From an uncultured Lachnospiraceae bacterium (GTDB taxonomy: Bacteria; Bacillota; Clostridia; Lachnospirales; Lachnospiraceae): DNA of 64,000 bases. The stretch is taken from the NCBI GenBank assembly GCA_910577175.1, contig CAJTLU010000009.1, positions 1 through 64,000 on the forward strand, written 5' to 3'. Shown one piece after another: positions 1 through 7,547 of the stretch. The position numbers were made by a program, and so were the translations under genes. The notes below the pieces were generated by a model. The model worked only from the letters and a program-made list of their open reading frames with translations, did no database searches and was not told the DNA's origin. Within the stretch, counting starts at the first letter, position 1. Each line of letters opens with the position of its first letter.

Positions 1-2
1 TT

Positions 3-1364
3 GACAATGAAGGCAGCTATGGCAGCGTAAATAAAAATGACAATGGGGCGGTTTCGGTCGGCAGGCTGCAATGGCATGGCGGCAGAGCCGCCGCCCTGCT
101 GAAAAAGATCATAAGCGCGGAGCCGGACGCAAAAAGCATTTTAGGCGGTGCGCTTTATGGGGAAATTACCGGAGGCGCAAATTGGGCGGCGCGTATCGTT
201 ACCGCAGCAGAGGCGGCAAAGCTGAAAGCGATTTTAACAACCAAAGCGGGGAAAGCGGCACAGGACGAGCAGGCGATCTCAGATGTAGAAAGCTACATCA
301 AAAAGGGGCAGAGTTACGGCTTGACCGATGCGGGCGCACTGATTTATTTCGCGGACGGCGTAAACCAGTACGGAACCGCCTCCGCATTATGGAAAACGAT
401 CGCGGCAGAGGCGTTAAAGGGCGCGGGCGATGTGCGGGCAATGTATGAGGCAACCATAAAACACACAAATAAATATCTGACACGCCGCAAAAAGGTATAT
501 GAAAGGGTTGCGGCGATGCAGGAAAAGGAGGACACCATGACGGAAAAACAGTTAAGGGAAAAGGCAGTAAATACCGCGAAAGCGTGGGCGGGCTGCAAGG
601 AGAGCAACGGAACGCATAAAAAGATCATTGACCTTTACAATTCTGTAAAGCCCCTGCCGCGCGGGTATGCGGTAAAGTATAATGATGCGTGGTGCGCGAC
701 ATTCGTTAGCGCGGTAGGCATCGCGGCGGGATTGTCAAGGATTATCCTGCGTGAATGTGGGTGCGGCGCAATGATCGAACTCTACAAGGCGGCGGGGCGT
801 TGGCAGGAAAACGATGCTTATGTACCGAGTGCGGGCGATGTGGTTTTTTATGACTGGCAGGACACCGGAAAGGGCGACAATACCGGCTATCCGGATCACG
901 TTGGTTTGGTGTGCGGCGTTTCCGGCAGCACTATTAAAGTGATCGAGGGAAATAAAAATGATGCGGTGGAATACCGCGATTTGCCGGTAAATGGCAGGTA
1001 CATCAGGGGTTACGGATTGCCGGACTATAAGAGCATGGCAACGGCAGCAGAACCGGAGAAACCGGCAGCACCGGCGAAAAAGAGCATTGCAGAAGTGGCG
1101 CGGGAAGTAAAAGCCGGTAAATGGGGCAACGGAGCCGACAGAAAGCAGCGGTTAGAGGCGGCGGGCTATAATTACGCCGAAGTGCAGGCGGCGGTTAATG
1201 CCCTTATGAACGGATACGGATCGGCAACATACACCGTAAAGCGGGGCGATACGTTGAGCGAGATCGCAAGCAAACATAATACAACGGTTGCCGCCCTTGC
1301 AAAGCTGAATAACATTAAAAATGTGAATGTTATCAACGTGGGGCAGGTTTTAAAGTTGAGATAA
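3..1364 (+). CDS. Prophage multidomain endolysin (5' partial): lysozyme-like + CHAP + Cpl-7 + LysM
   Basis: Peptidoglycan hydrolase that would lyse the host at the end of the phage cycle. The frame is open from the left edge (453 residues visible; the start lies outside). The N-terminal ~175 residues carry NDNGAVSVGRLQWHGGRA, typical of phage muramidase-like domains. A CHAP-type amidase/endopeptidase follows (about residues 190-340), with candidate catalytic Cys in DAWCATF (~231) and His in YPDHVGLV (~299). After a short Ala/Pro linker come a Cpl-7 wall-binding repeat (~361-403) and a C-terminal LysM (~409-453). A perfect AAGGAGG lies in frame, 5 nt before the ATG at 537, so a 275-residue CHAP-Cpl7-LysM protein may also be made. 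Alternatively 537 is the only real start and the upstream part is a separate fused domain; the open frame with no stop argues for one long protein. Function is by domain recognition. Confidence 0.85.
   Translation, partial: DNEGSYGSVNKNDNGAVSVGRLQWHGGRAAALLKKIISAEPDAKSILGGALYGEITGGANWAARIVTAAEAAKLKAILTTKAGKAAQDEQAISDVESYIKKGQSYGLTDAGALIYFADGVNQYGTASALWKTIAAEALKGAGDVRAMYEATIKHTNKYLTRRKKVYERVAAMQEKEDTMTEKQLREKAVNTAKAWAGCKESNGTHKKIIDLYNSVKPLPRGYAVKYNDAWCATFVSAVGIAAGLSRIILRECGCGAMIELYKAAGRWQENDAYVPSAGDVVFYDWQDTGKGDNTGYPDHVGLVCGVSGSTIKVIEGNKNDAVEYRDLPVNGRYIRGYGLPDYKSMATAAEPEKPAAPAKKSIAEVAREVKAGKWGNGADRKQRLEAAGYNYAEVQAAVNALMNGYGSATYTVKRGDTLSEIASKHNTTVAALAKLNNIKNVNVINVGQVLKLR
525..531 (+). promoter_or_regulatory. 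Internal ribosome-binding site inside the endolysin
   Basis: AAGGAGG, spacer ACACC, then ATG at 537, in frame with the long lysin. The match is as strong as any start in the window, and it falls exactly at the junction between the N-terminal catalytic domain and the CHAP domain. Confidence 0.6.
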
Positions 1365-1374
1365 GGAGGCACAC

Positions 1375-1650
1375 ATGGCAGAAAACAAGGCAAGCAGGGC
1401 GGCAGGAGAGGCGCAGGAGCAGCCCAAAAAGGAAAAGGCATATAAAGTTACCTGCGGCACATTTAAAGACAGAAATGAGGCGTTGCAGAGGGCAGCAGAG
1501 GCAAGCAGGGCGGGCGTTCATGTATCGCTTACAATCTGCAAGACGGAGTATAGCCTGCTTTATGCCGAGGGCATGACGAAAGCAGAGGCAGAGGCGGCAA
1601 AAAAGGCAATCGAGGCGAAAAAGGTAAAAGCCGAGGTTTCCGAGCAGTAA
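1375..1650 (+). CDS. Small SPOR-like protein downstream of the endolysin
   Basis: A 91-residue protein starting 10 nt after the lysin stop, with an AAGGAGG site just before the ATG. After a charged, Ala-rich 20-residue head, residues ~22-88 (YKVTCGTFKDRNEAL ... GMTKAEAEAAKKAIEAK) follow the SPOR-domain pattern: a short strand, a helix beginning with the residues that follow 'F', a second strand and a second helix. SPOR folds bind denuded glycan strands, so it may help target lysis or act as a second wall-binding module. No signal peptide is visible. The fold assignment is an inference from the pattern. Confidence 0.7.
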   Translation: MAENKASRAAGEAQEQPKKEKAYKVTCGTFKDRNEALQRAAEASRAGVHVSLTICKTEYSLLYAEGMTKAEAEAAKKAIEAKKVKAEVSEQ

Positions 1651-1671
1651 AGAAAATGTAATTGCAATGTT

Positions 1672-1705
1672 GGGGTATGGCGCGGGCTATACCCCTTTAT
1701 TTTTG
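1672..1705 (+). terminator. Rho-independent terminator after the lysis genes
   Basis: Stem GGGGTAT/ATACCCC (1672-1678 with 1689-1695) followed by TTTATTTTT. Confidence 0.8.
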
Positions 1706-1727
1706 TGCCTAAAATTTGGAAAAAGTA

Positions 1728-1756
1728 TTGACATTATACCCAAATGGGTATATAAT
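1728..1756 (+). promoter_or_regulatory. Strong promoter with an 18-bp palindromic operator between -35 and -10
   Basis: TTGACA (1728-1733), 17-nt spacer, TATAAT (1751-1756): both boxes are perfect consensus. The perfect inverted repeat TATACCC-AAAT-GGGTATA (1735-1752) fills the spacer and enters the -10 box, so a bound repressor would block RNA polymerase. The HTH protein encoded at 2105 is the obvious candidate regulator (inference). Confidence 0.75.
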
Positions 1757-1818
1757 TTAAAATGTGGAAAGGAGGAAAAAGAAAAATAAGTGCAAAGCAC
1801 TGGAAAGGAGTTAAGGCA

Positions 1819-1938
1819 GTGGGTAAGAAAAAGAAACATAAGAAAAAGCCTATCAAATGGCAGGATTTGGCGATCGGTGCATTGATAGACTTAATCATAG
1901 GAACAATCTTAATCTTAATAGATAAGTTGTTAGGCTAA
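1819..1938 (+). CDS. 39-residue Lys-rich single-span membrane peptide
   Basis: GTG start preceded by AAAGGAG (8-nt spacing), reading MGKKKKHKKKPIKWQDLAIG and continuing into a strongly hydrophobic stretch (residues ~18-37, IGALIDLIIGTILILIDK). A polybasic head with one membrane segment is seen in small prophage membrane peptides, toxins and holin-like proteins, but I do not recognise a family. It is driven by the operator-bearing promoter at 1728 and followed by a GC-rich hairpin (1946-1963). Role unknown; the architecture would fit a repressible membrane-active peptide. Confidence 0.6.
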   Translation: MGKKKKHKKKPIKWQDLAIGALIDLIIGTILILIDKLLG

Positions 1939-1945
1939 AAGCCGA

Positions 1946-1963
1946 GGCGGGCGAAAGCCCGCC
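1946..1963 (+). terminator. GNRA-capped hairpin after the small peptide gene
   Basis: GGCGGGC-GAAA-GCCCGCC, a 7-bp stem with a GAAA loop, 7 nt after the stop codon. There is no U-tract, so it may be a processing or stability element instead of a true terminator. Confidence 0.45.
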
Positions 1964-2104
1964 GCCTAAATAAAATATATCACAAACCCAAAGCCAAGTA
2001 AAGCGCATGATTTTAAAATTAGGAATTTTTTTAGTAGCGGTTGGCGCAGTAAAATTGTGTGTTGCCCTTGTAATAAGAGCGCAGCACAGAAAGAAAGGCG
2101 CAAA

Positions 2105-2308
2105 ATGAACATTAACGAGAATATCAAAAAAGCAAGGAAGGCAGCAGGTATTACACAAAAGGAATTAGCGGAAATGATCGGAGTGCATCAGAAAGATATT
2201 AGCCGGTGGGAAAATGGAGAACGAACACCGAGTATAGAAGCGTTTTCCGGTATCTGCAAAGCCTTAAAAACATCGGCTGATATGTTGTTAGAGATTGGAA
2301 AAGATTGA
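2105..2308 (+). CDS. HTH_3 (XRE/Cro-like) regulator
   Basis: A 67-residue single-domain DNA-binding protein. Residues ~3-58 form a Cro/C1-type helix-turn-helix (NIKKARKAAGITQKELAEM, then VHQKDISRWENGERTPS), the usual XRE signature. The start is the ATG at 2105 after AAAGG; the in-frame extension upstream to 2057 lacks a ribosome site. It lies downstream of the operator-bearing promoter at 1728 and upstream of the transposase, and is closed by its own terminator. Probably the repressor of the local promoter, by position only. Confidence 0.8.
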   Translation: MNINENIKKARKAAGITQKELAEMIGVHQKDISRWENGERTPSIEAFSGICKALKTSADMLLEIGKD

Positions 2309-2320
2309 ACGCAAGAAAAA

Positions 2321-2358
2321 GGGCGGCAGGTTCAAAAACGGACTTGCCGCCCGATTTT
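2321..2358 (+). terminator. Terminator after the HTH gene
   Basis: GGGCGGCA (2321-2328) pairs with TGCCGCCC (2345-2352), followed by GATTTTT. It separates the regulator from the transposase. Confidence 0.65.
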
Positions 2359-2385
2359 TATGTACAATTTCAGAAAGGGTATACA

Positions 2386-3420
2386 ATGAAATCATTTAAA
2401 CAATTTACATATAATGACCGGTTGCGGTTGGAGGTATTGGTTAAGGCAAAGCATACACCAAAGGAGATTGCGGAAATTTTACATTTCCATATAAGCACGA
2501 TTTATAGGGAATTAGACCGAGGACAGTTTGAGGCGTTAAATTCGGATCTTACAAAGGAAATGAGGTATAGCCCCGACATAGCGCAGCAGCATAAAGAGGA
2601 AGTTTTAGCTGCAAAGGGCGCGGATCTGAAAATCGGGAATGAGCAGGCATTTGCTGACCGGATAGAGGAAATCATAATAAATGAGGGGTACAGCCCTGCG
2701 GCGGCACTGGCAAAAGTGAAAGCTGAAGGATATGATTTTTCAATATGCGTAACCACTCTATACAGTTACATTGATAAGGGCGTTTTTCTGAATTTGACAA
2801 TGAAACACCTGCCGGAAAAGAGAAAAGGGGAAAAGAAACACAAGCGGAAAACCACACAAAAGAGGGCGACAAAAGGGGAGAGCATCGAGAACAGACCGGA
2901 AGAAATAAACACGCGGGAAGAATTTGGGCATTGGGAAATGGATACCGTTGTAGGGGCGCGAGGAGTTTCTAAAAAATCTTTATTGGTACTGACAGAGAGA
3001 AAAACGCGCAAGGAAATTATAATGTTACTGAAAGAGCATACAGCGGCGGCAGTAGTAGCAGCGTTAGATCGGTTGGAAAGAAAATTAGGAAAGAAATTTA
3101 AGGAAATCTTTAAAAGTATAACCGTAGATAATGGATCCGAGTTTTCAGATTGGGAAGGCATGGAGCGATCCAAGCGCAGCAAGAAGAAAAGGACAAAAAT
3201 ATATTACTGTCACCCTTATAGCAGTTGGGAGCGTGGCAGCAATGAGAACCAAAACAAATTAGTACGCCGCCACATTCCAAAGGGCGTAAATTTTGATGAT
3301 AAGACGCAGGGGGATATTGACGACATAGCGGAATGGATCAACAACTACCCACGCCGCCTGCATGAGTATAAGACGGCAGAGGAATTATATAATAAGGAAC
3401 TGGAAAAGATTGCAGCATAG
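2386..3420 (+). CDS. IS30-family transposase
   Basis: A 344-residue DDE transposase, the full length usual for IS30. The N-terminal helix-turn-helix (residues ~10-45, YNDRLRLEVLVKAKHTPKEI ... STIYRELDRG) is typical of the family. The catalytic core has the first Asp in GHWEMDTVVG, the second in ITVDNGSEF and the Glu in SSWERGSNENQNKLVRR. The start is ATG 2386 with AGAAAGG upstream; the frame stays open further 5' but without a ribosome site. Perfect terminal inverted repeats are not obvious; a weak candidate pair is described in the findings. Homologues of this type are often carried at prophage borders, which fits the lysis genes to the left. Confidence 0.92.
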   Translation: MKSFKQFTYNDRLRLEVLVKAKHTPKEIAEILHFHISTIYRELDRGQFEALNSDLTKEMRYSPDIAQQHKEEVLAAKGADLKIGNEQAFADRIEEIIINEGYSPAAALAKVKAEGYDFSICVTTLYSYIDKGVFLNLTMKHLPEKRKGEKKHKRKTTQKRATKGESIENRPEEINTREEFGHWEMDTVVGARGVSKKSLLVLTERKTRKEIIMLLKEHTAAAVVAALDRLERKLGKKFKEIFKSITVDNGSEFSDWEGMERSKRSKKKRTKIYYCHPYSSWERGSNENQNKLVRRHIPKGVNFDDKTQGDIDDIAEWINNYPRRLHEYKTAEELYNKELEKIAA

Positions 3421-3484
3421 AACGAATGTTTGTTATGCAAGTAACCTTTATTTCGTGCGCCCATTTTTAGGCATCGCAGAAAGC

Positions 3485-3500
3485 GATCCGGATCCGGATC
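3485..3500. repeat. 16-bp perfect palindrome GATCCGGATCCGGATC
   Basis: Reads identically on both strands and is built of three GATC units spaced by CCG. It sits 65 nt after the transposase stop, between two GCATCGCA direct repeats. Function unknown. Confidence 0.6.
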
Positions 3501-3626
3501 TGCATCGCACCATAACCAAAACTTTTATTATGTGAAAACTGCACAACAAACCACACTATTTATTGTGCGTATTGCTGAAAGCGAAAAAATCAAAAAAATT
3601 TTCGCATTTAATGTTGACATTTTCAG

Positions 3627-3640
3627 TGCGGAAACTCAAG
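3627..3640 (+). repeat. Dispersed repeat, copy 1 (TGCGGAAACTCAAG)
   Basis: Ends 11 nt before the -35 box of the zf-HC2/polA promoter. The same 14-mer recurs exactly at 40239-40252, with shorter matches at 22265, 42558 and 47446. Confidence 0.6.
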
Positions 3641-3651
3641 CGCACGGATTC

Positions 3652-3680
3652 TTGCTTTTTAGAGGAAAAAATGGTATACT
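3652..3680 (+). promoter_or_regulatory. Promoter of the zf-HC2/polA operon
   Basis: TTGCTT (3652-3657), 17-nt spacer, TATACT (3675-3680). Confidence 0.6.
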
Positions 3681-3752
3681 AAGTTAATATCGTGTCGGCG
3701 GTTGGTGAGGGAATGCAGATGATACTCTGAGCAGCAGGGGGAAGAAAACGGT

Positions 3753-4154
3753 ATGGATTGTAAAAGAGCACAGGAACTGATTACGCCGTTTATTAACGGG
3801 CAGCTGGATACAGAAGAAGCGGATGCCTTTTTAGAGCATATGGAGAACTGTAAAGAGTGCAGGGAAGAGATGGAGGTATTTTACTCTCTGGTGACGGCAA
3901 TGAAGCAGTTAGATGACGGGACGGATTTGTCAGATAACTATACCGCGGAATTAAATCATAAAATGGAGGAATGCTATCTGGAGGGTTTGCGCAGGAAGCG
4001 TTCCTGCGCGCGCAGACGGATGCTTCTGGTATCGTTGATTTTCCTGTTGCTGTTTATGAACGGCGCTACGGCAGTGGAAAAGCGGGACGAGGCAGATGAA
4101 CGCTTTTTACGGAGTATGGAGCGGACAGAAATAACCGGAAAGGAGTCGCCGTAA
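3753..4154 (+). CDS. zf-HC2 membrane protein (anti-sigma-like)
   Basis: 133 residues. The N-terminus has the putative zinc-finger of anti-sigma factors: Cys at 3, then HMENCKECREE around residues 30-40 (His-x3-Cys-x2-Cys). A basic patch (RRKRSCARRRM) precedes one membrane span (~residues 90-106), and the short C-terminal tail would lie outside. Zf-HC2 proteins usually bind ECF sigma factors, but no sigma gene is adjacent; the stop codon instead overlaps the polA ATG by 1 nt, so the two are translationally coupled. Partner unknown. Confidence 0.75.
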   Translation: MDCKRAQELITPFINGQLDTEEADAFLEHMENCKECREEMEVFYSLVTAMKQLDDGTDLSDNYTAELNHKMEECYLEGLRRKRSCARRRMLLVSLIFLLLFMNGATAVEKRDEADERFLRSMERTEITGKESP

Positions 4155-6883
4155 TGAAAGAAAAGCTGGTGCTGATTGACGGGAACAGCATTGTCAACCG
4201 GGCGTTTTATGGTCTTCCCGACCTGACGACGACAGACGGGAGACATACAAACGGGGTGCTCGGGTTTTTAAATATTCTGATTAAGATAGCAGACGAGGAA
4301 AAGCCGGACTATCTTGCGGTAGCGTTTGATGTAAAGCATCCGACGTTCCGGCATGAGATGTATCCGGAATATAAAGGGACACGGAAGGGAATGCCGGAGG
4401 AGCTGCGGGAGCAGGTGCCTTTGTTAAAGGAGATGCTTTCCGCGATGGGCGTTCTGACCGTTTCGTGTCCGGGGTTTGAGGCGGATGATATTCTGGGCGC
4501 CTTAGCGGTACGCGGAAAGAAGGACGGGAAGAAGGTTTCCCTTGTTTCCGGAGACCGGGATTTGCTGCAGCTTGCGGCAGAGGATATTCTTGTGCGCATT
4601 CCGAAGACAAAGCGCACCGGTACGGAAATCGAGGACTATACGCCGGAGCAGGTTATGGAAAAGTACGGGGTGACGCCGGCGCAGATTATTGATTTAAAAG
4701 GACTGATGGGAGACGCCTCCGATAATATCCCGGGCGTTCCTGGCATCGGGGAAAAGACGGCAACAAAGATTTTAAGCAGCTTTCCGAGTGTGGAGGAAGC
4801 GATTGCCCATGTCGATGAGGTGGAGCCGAAGAAGGCAAGGGAGTCCCTGTGGGAGCATGCGGACCTTGCGCGGCTCAGTAAGACGTTAGCAACGATAAAG
4901 ACCGACTGGGAGCCGGAGTTTTCTTACGAGGCGGCGCGCTTTGGAAACATTTTTACGGACGAGGCGTACCGGCTGTGCAAGGAGCTGGAGTTCAAGTCAC
5001 TGTTGTCCAGACACTTTTCTTTGGAGCAGGGACGGAAAAATGAGGATGCGTTGTTTGAGAAGGAGCCGCAGGTGCTTTCTGCATTGCCGGAGACAGAACA
5101 GGTGCTTGCAGGAATCCTGTCCGGAGAGCCGGTCGGCTTTGCCCCTTGCGGCGCCGAGCTGCTGCTTTCGGTCAAGGGAATATGCTACTGTCTGACGGAG
5201 AGTGTGTTTGTGTGCTTCGAGGAAAAATACAGGAGCGAGCCGTCCGGGGAGCCGGAGGATGCGTCGGAGAGTGCCGGAAAGGCGGGCCGGGGCAGGGTAA
5301 GGCTTCTGCATGAACTTTGCAGGAAAGAGGCGGTGTTAGTTACGGTAGGGCTGAAGGAGCGGTGCGGCATGATACTGCCGGAGGATGCCGCCTGTTACGG
5401 AGATGCAGCGCTTTGTGCGTATCTGCTGAACCCGTTAAAAAACAGCTATACCTATGATGATATTGCAAGGGATTATTTAAAGGCAGTGCTGCCTTCGGCA
5501 GATGCGCTTGTATCGCCAAAGGAGCCGGAGCAGCTCAGTCTTTTCGGCGAGCCGGGAGCAGATGAGACCGCTCTTTGCCAGGCAAACAGGCGGAAAGCGG
5601 CCTATGAGGCGCTTTGTGCGCAGCTGGCGTATCCGGTGCTTATGGAGGAATTAAAGGAGACGGGGATGGAGGAGCTTTACCGCACGGTGGAGCTTCCGCT
5701 GGTGCCGGTGCTGTACCGTATGGAGCAGACCGGTATGACGGTAAATCCTTCGTTCCTTGTGGAGTATTCCGGGCTGTTAAGCGAGGGAATCGGCCGTCTG
5801 GAGCAGGAGATTTATGAGCTGGCAGGCGAGTCGTTCAATATCAATTCGCCGAAGCAGCTTGGCGTGATTTTATTTGAAAAGCTGAAGCTGCCGTTTGGAA
5901 AGAAAACAAAAACAGGGTATTCTACCTCGGCGGATATTCTGGAAAAGCTCCGGAGCGAAGACCCGATTGTAGAAAAGATTCTGGAGTACCGCCAGCTTGC
6001 AAAGCTGAAATCCACCTATGCGGACGGCCTTGGGGCGTTTATTGCCGCCGACGGCAGGATTCATTCGAAGTTTAACCAGATGATTACGGCAACGGGGCGT
6101 TTAAGCAGCGCAGAGCCGAATCTGCAGAATATTCCGGTGCGTATGGAACTCGGCAGGAAAATCCGTAAGGCTTTTGTGCCGTCTGCGGGCTGTATTTTTG
6201 TAGATGCGGACTATTCCCAGATTGAGCTGAGGATTTTGGCGCATTTGTCCGGTGACCAGCAGTTAATCCGTGCCTACAACGAGGCGGAGGACATTCACCG
6301 GCTTACGGCGTCCCAGGTGTTCCATACGCCGTATGACGAGGTGACCGCCGCGCAGCGGAGCAATGCCAAGGCGGTAAACTTTGGTATTGTGTACGGCATC
6401 AGTTCCTTCGGTCTGGGGCAGGACCTGAACATTTCGAGGAAGGAAGCGGAAGAATATATCAGCCGCTATTTTGAAACCTATCCGGATATCAAGCATTATC
6501 TGGATTCGTTAGTGGAGGAAGCAAAAACCAAAGGGTATGTGGCGACCTTCTTTGGCAGAAGGCGTCCCGTACCGGAAATTGCTTCGTCTAATTTCATGCA
6601 GCGTTCCTTCGGGGAGCGGATTGCGATGAATTCCCCGGTACAGGGAACGGCGGCGGATATTATGAAAATTGCGATGATTCGTGTTGCCGGACGGCTGAAA
6701 CGGGATAACAGCAGGGCAAAAATCGTACTGCAGGTGCACGACGAGCTGCTGGTAGAGACGCCGCAGGAGGAAACGGAGTATGTGATGCGCATACTGCGGG
6801 AAGAAATGATGGCGGCAGCAGAACTTTCCGTGCCTTTGGAGGTAAGTGTCAGCGTCGGGAGCGACTGGTACGAAACCAAGTAA
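4154..6883 (+). CDS. polA: DNA polymerase I
   Basis: 909 residues, full length. It fills gaps and removes RNA primers in replication and repair. The N-terminal 5'-3' exonuclease (residues ~1-290) has DGNSIVNRAFYG, FEADDILG, VSGDRDLLQL and the GVPGIGEKTA helix-hairpin-helix. The middle region (~310-530) is a degenerate proofreading domain: the Asp-x-Glu expected at the start of the exo fold is replaced by GFAPCGAELLL, so 3'-5' exonuclease activity is probably lost, as in other Firmicute Pol I. The polymerase domain has motif A (DYSQIELRILAHLSG), the O-helix (RSNAKAVNFGIVYGISS) and motif C (QVHDELLVE). It overlaps the upstream zf-HC2 gene by 1 nt and is followed by coaE. Confidence 0.97.
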   Translation: MKEKLVLIDGNSIVNRAFYGLPDLTTTDGRHTNGVLGFLNILIKIADEEKPDYLAVAFDVKHPTFRHEMYPEYKGTRKGMPEELREQVPLLKEMLSAMGVLTVSCPGFEADDILGALAVRGKKDGKKVSLVSGDRDLLQLAAEDILVRIPKTKRTGTEIEDYTPEQVMEKYGVTPAQIIDLKGLMGDASDNIPGVPGIGEKTATKILSSFPSVEEAIAHVDEVEPKKARESLWEHADLARLSKTLATIKTDWEPEFSYEAARFGNIFTDEAYRLCKELEFKSLLSRHFSLEQGRKNEDALFEKEPQVLSALPETEQVLAGILSGEPVGFAPCGAELLLSVKGICYCLTESVFVCFEEKYRSEPSGEPEDASESAGKAGRGRVRLLHELCRKEAVLVTVGLKERCGMILPEDAACYGDAALCAYLLNPLKNSYTYDDIARDYLKAVLPSADALVSPKEPEQLSLFGEPGADETALCQANRRKAAYEALCAQLAYPVLMEELKETGMEELYRTVELPLVPVLYRMEQTGMTVNPSFLVEYSGLLSEGIGRLEQEIYELAGESFNINSPKQLGVILFEKLKLPFGKKTKTGYSTSADILEKLRSEDPIVEKILEYRQLAKLKSTYADGLGAFIAADGRIHSKFNQMITATGRLSSAEPNLQNIPVRMELGRKIRKAFVPSAGCIFVDADYSQIELRILAHLSGDQQLIRAYNEAEDIHRLTASQVFHTPYDEVTAAQRSNAKAVNFGIVYGISSFGLGQDLNISRKEAEEYISRYFETYPDIKHYLDSLVEEAKTKGYVATFFGRRRPVPEIASSNFMQRSFGERIAMNSPVQGTAADIMKIAMIRVAGRLKRDNSRAKIVLQVHDELLVETPQEETEYVMRILREEMMAAAELSVPLEVSVSVGSDWYETK

Positions 6884-6935
6884 CAGCCAGAGATCTGGCG
6901 CAGACGGGCAGAGCACGCAGAATCGAGGAAGGACA

Positions 6936-7547
6936 ATGAAGGTAATCGGAATCACAGGCGGCGTGGGGGCCGGAAAATCAACGGTGGTCAGTATAATTGA
7001 AAAAAATGTTCGGACAGAGTATCTTCATTGCGATGCGATTGCACATGAGCTGATGGAGCCGGGCGGAAGCGCTTACCAGGAGTTATTGCGGCTGTTTGGC
7101 GAAGGAATCAGGAATGCGGACGGGACGATTCACCGCGGACGGCTGTACGAAGCTTCGTTTGGTGCCGGGCGGGTCAAAGAGCTGAATGCCTGCGTACATC
7201 CGAAGGTACGGGAGGCAGTGGAGGAGCGGATTGCGGCACTCCGTGCAGCCGGGTTTGACGGCTTTGTTTTCATTGAGGCGGCGCTTTTCATTGAGGCAGG
7301 CTATAAGGAAATCTGTGACGAGCTCTGGTATGTATATGCGCCGGAGGAGGTCAGGCGCGAACGTCTGAAAAGAAACAGAGGTTATACCGACGAAAAAGTG
7401 GATTCGATTATGGGACAGCAGGCATCCGAGGCGTTGTTTTTTGAACAGTGCGACTTTGTACTGTATAACGATTCGGCGCCGGAGGACTGTGAACGGCATA
7501 TTATGGCGCAGGTCAGGAAGCATCAGAACGGGGAGGTGGTACAGTGA
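6936..7547 (+). CDS. coaE: Dephospho-CoA kinase
   Basis: 203 residues. It catalyses the last step of coenzyme A synthesis, phosphorylating the 3'-OH of dephospho-CoA. P-loop GITGGVGAGKST (residues 4-15), HCDAIAHELM (substrate Asp), and the lid Arg-rich segment RRERLKRNRGYTDEKV. The start is ATG 6936 with AGGAAGG upstream. It is 52 nt after polA and overlaps the next gene by 4 nt; polA-coaE adjacency is common in Firmicutes. Confidence 0.95.
   Translation: MKVIGITGGVGAGKSTVVSIIEKNVRTEYLHCDAIAHELMEPGGSAYQELLRLFGEGIRNADGTIHRGRLYEASFGAGRVKELNACVHPKVREAVEERIAALRAAGFDGFVFIEAALFIEAGYKEICDELWYVYAPEEVRRERLKRNRGYTDEKVDSIMGQQASEALFFEQCDFVLYNDSAPEDCERHIMAQVRKHQNGEVVQ

Larger units (their letters stand above)
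3421..3752. other. Prophage/chromosome border region
   Basis: 332 bases with no gene. They hold a 16-bp perfect palindrome (3485-3500) flanked by direct copies of GCATCGCA, an AT-rich stretch, one copy of the dispersed GGAAACTCAAG repeat (3627-3640) and the promoter of the next operon. The change from phage genes to core genes happens here, so an attachment site is expected, but its partner would be outside the window. Confidence 0.4.

Noticed and set aside
7186..7368. Small Arg-rich open frame within coaE
   Set aside because: Shadow of the complete kinase gene; no ribosome site.
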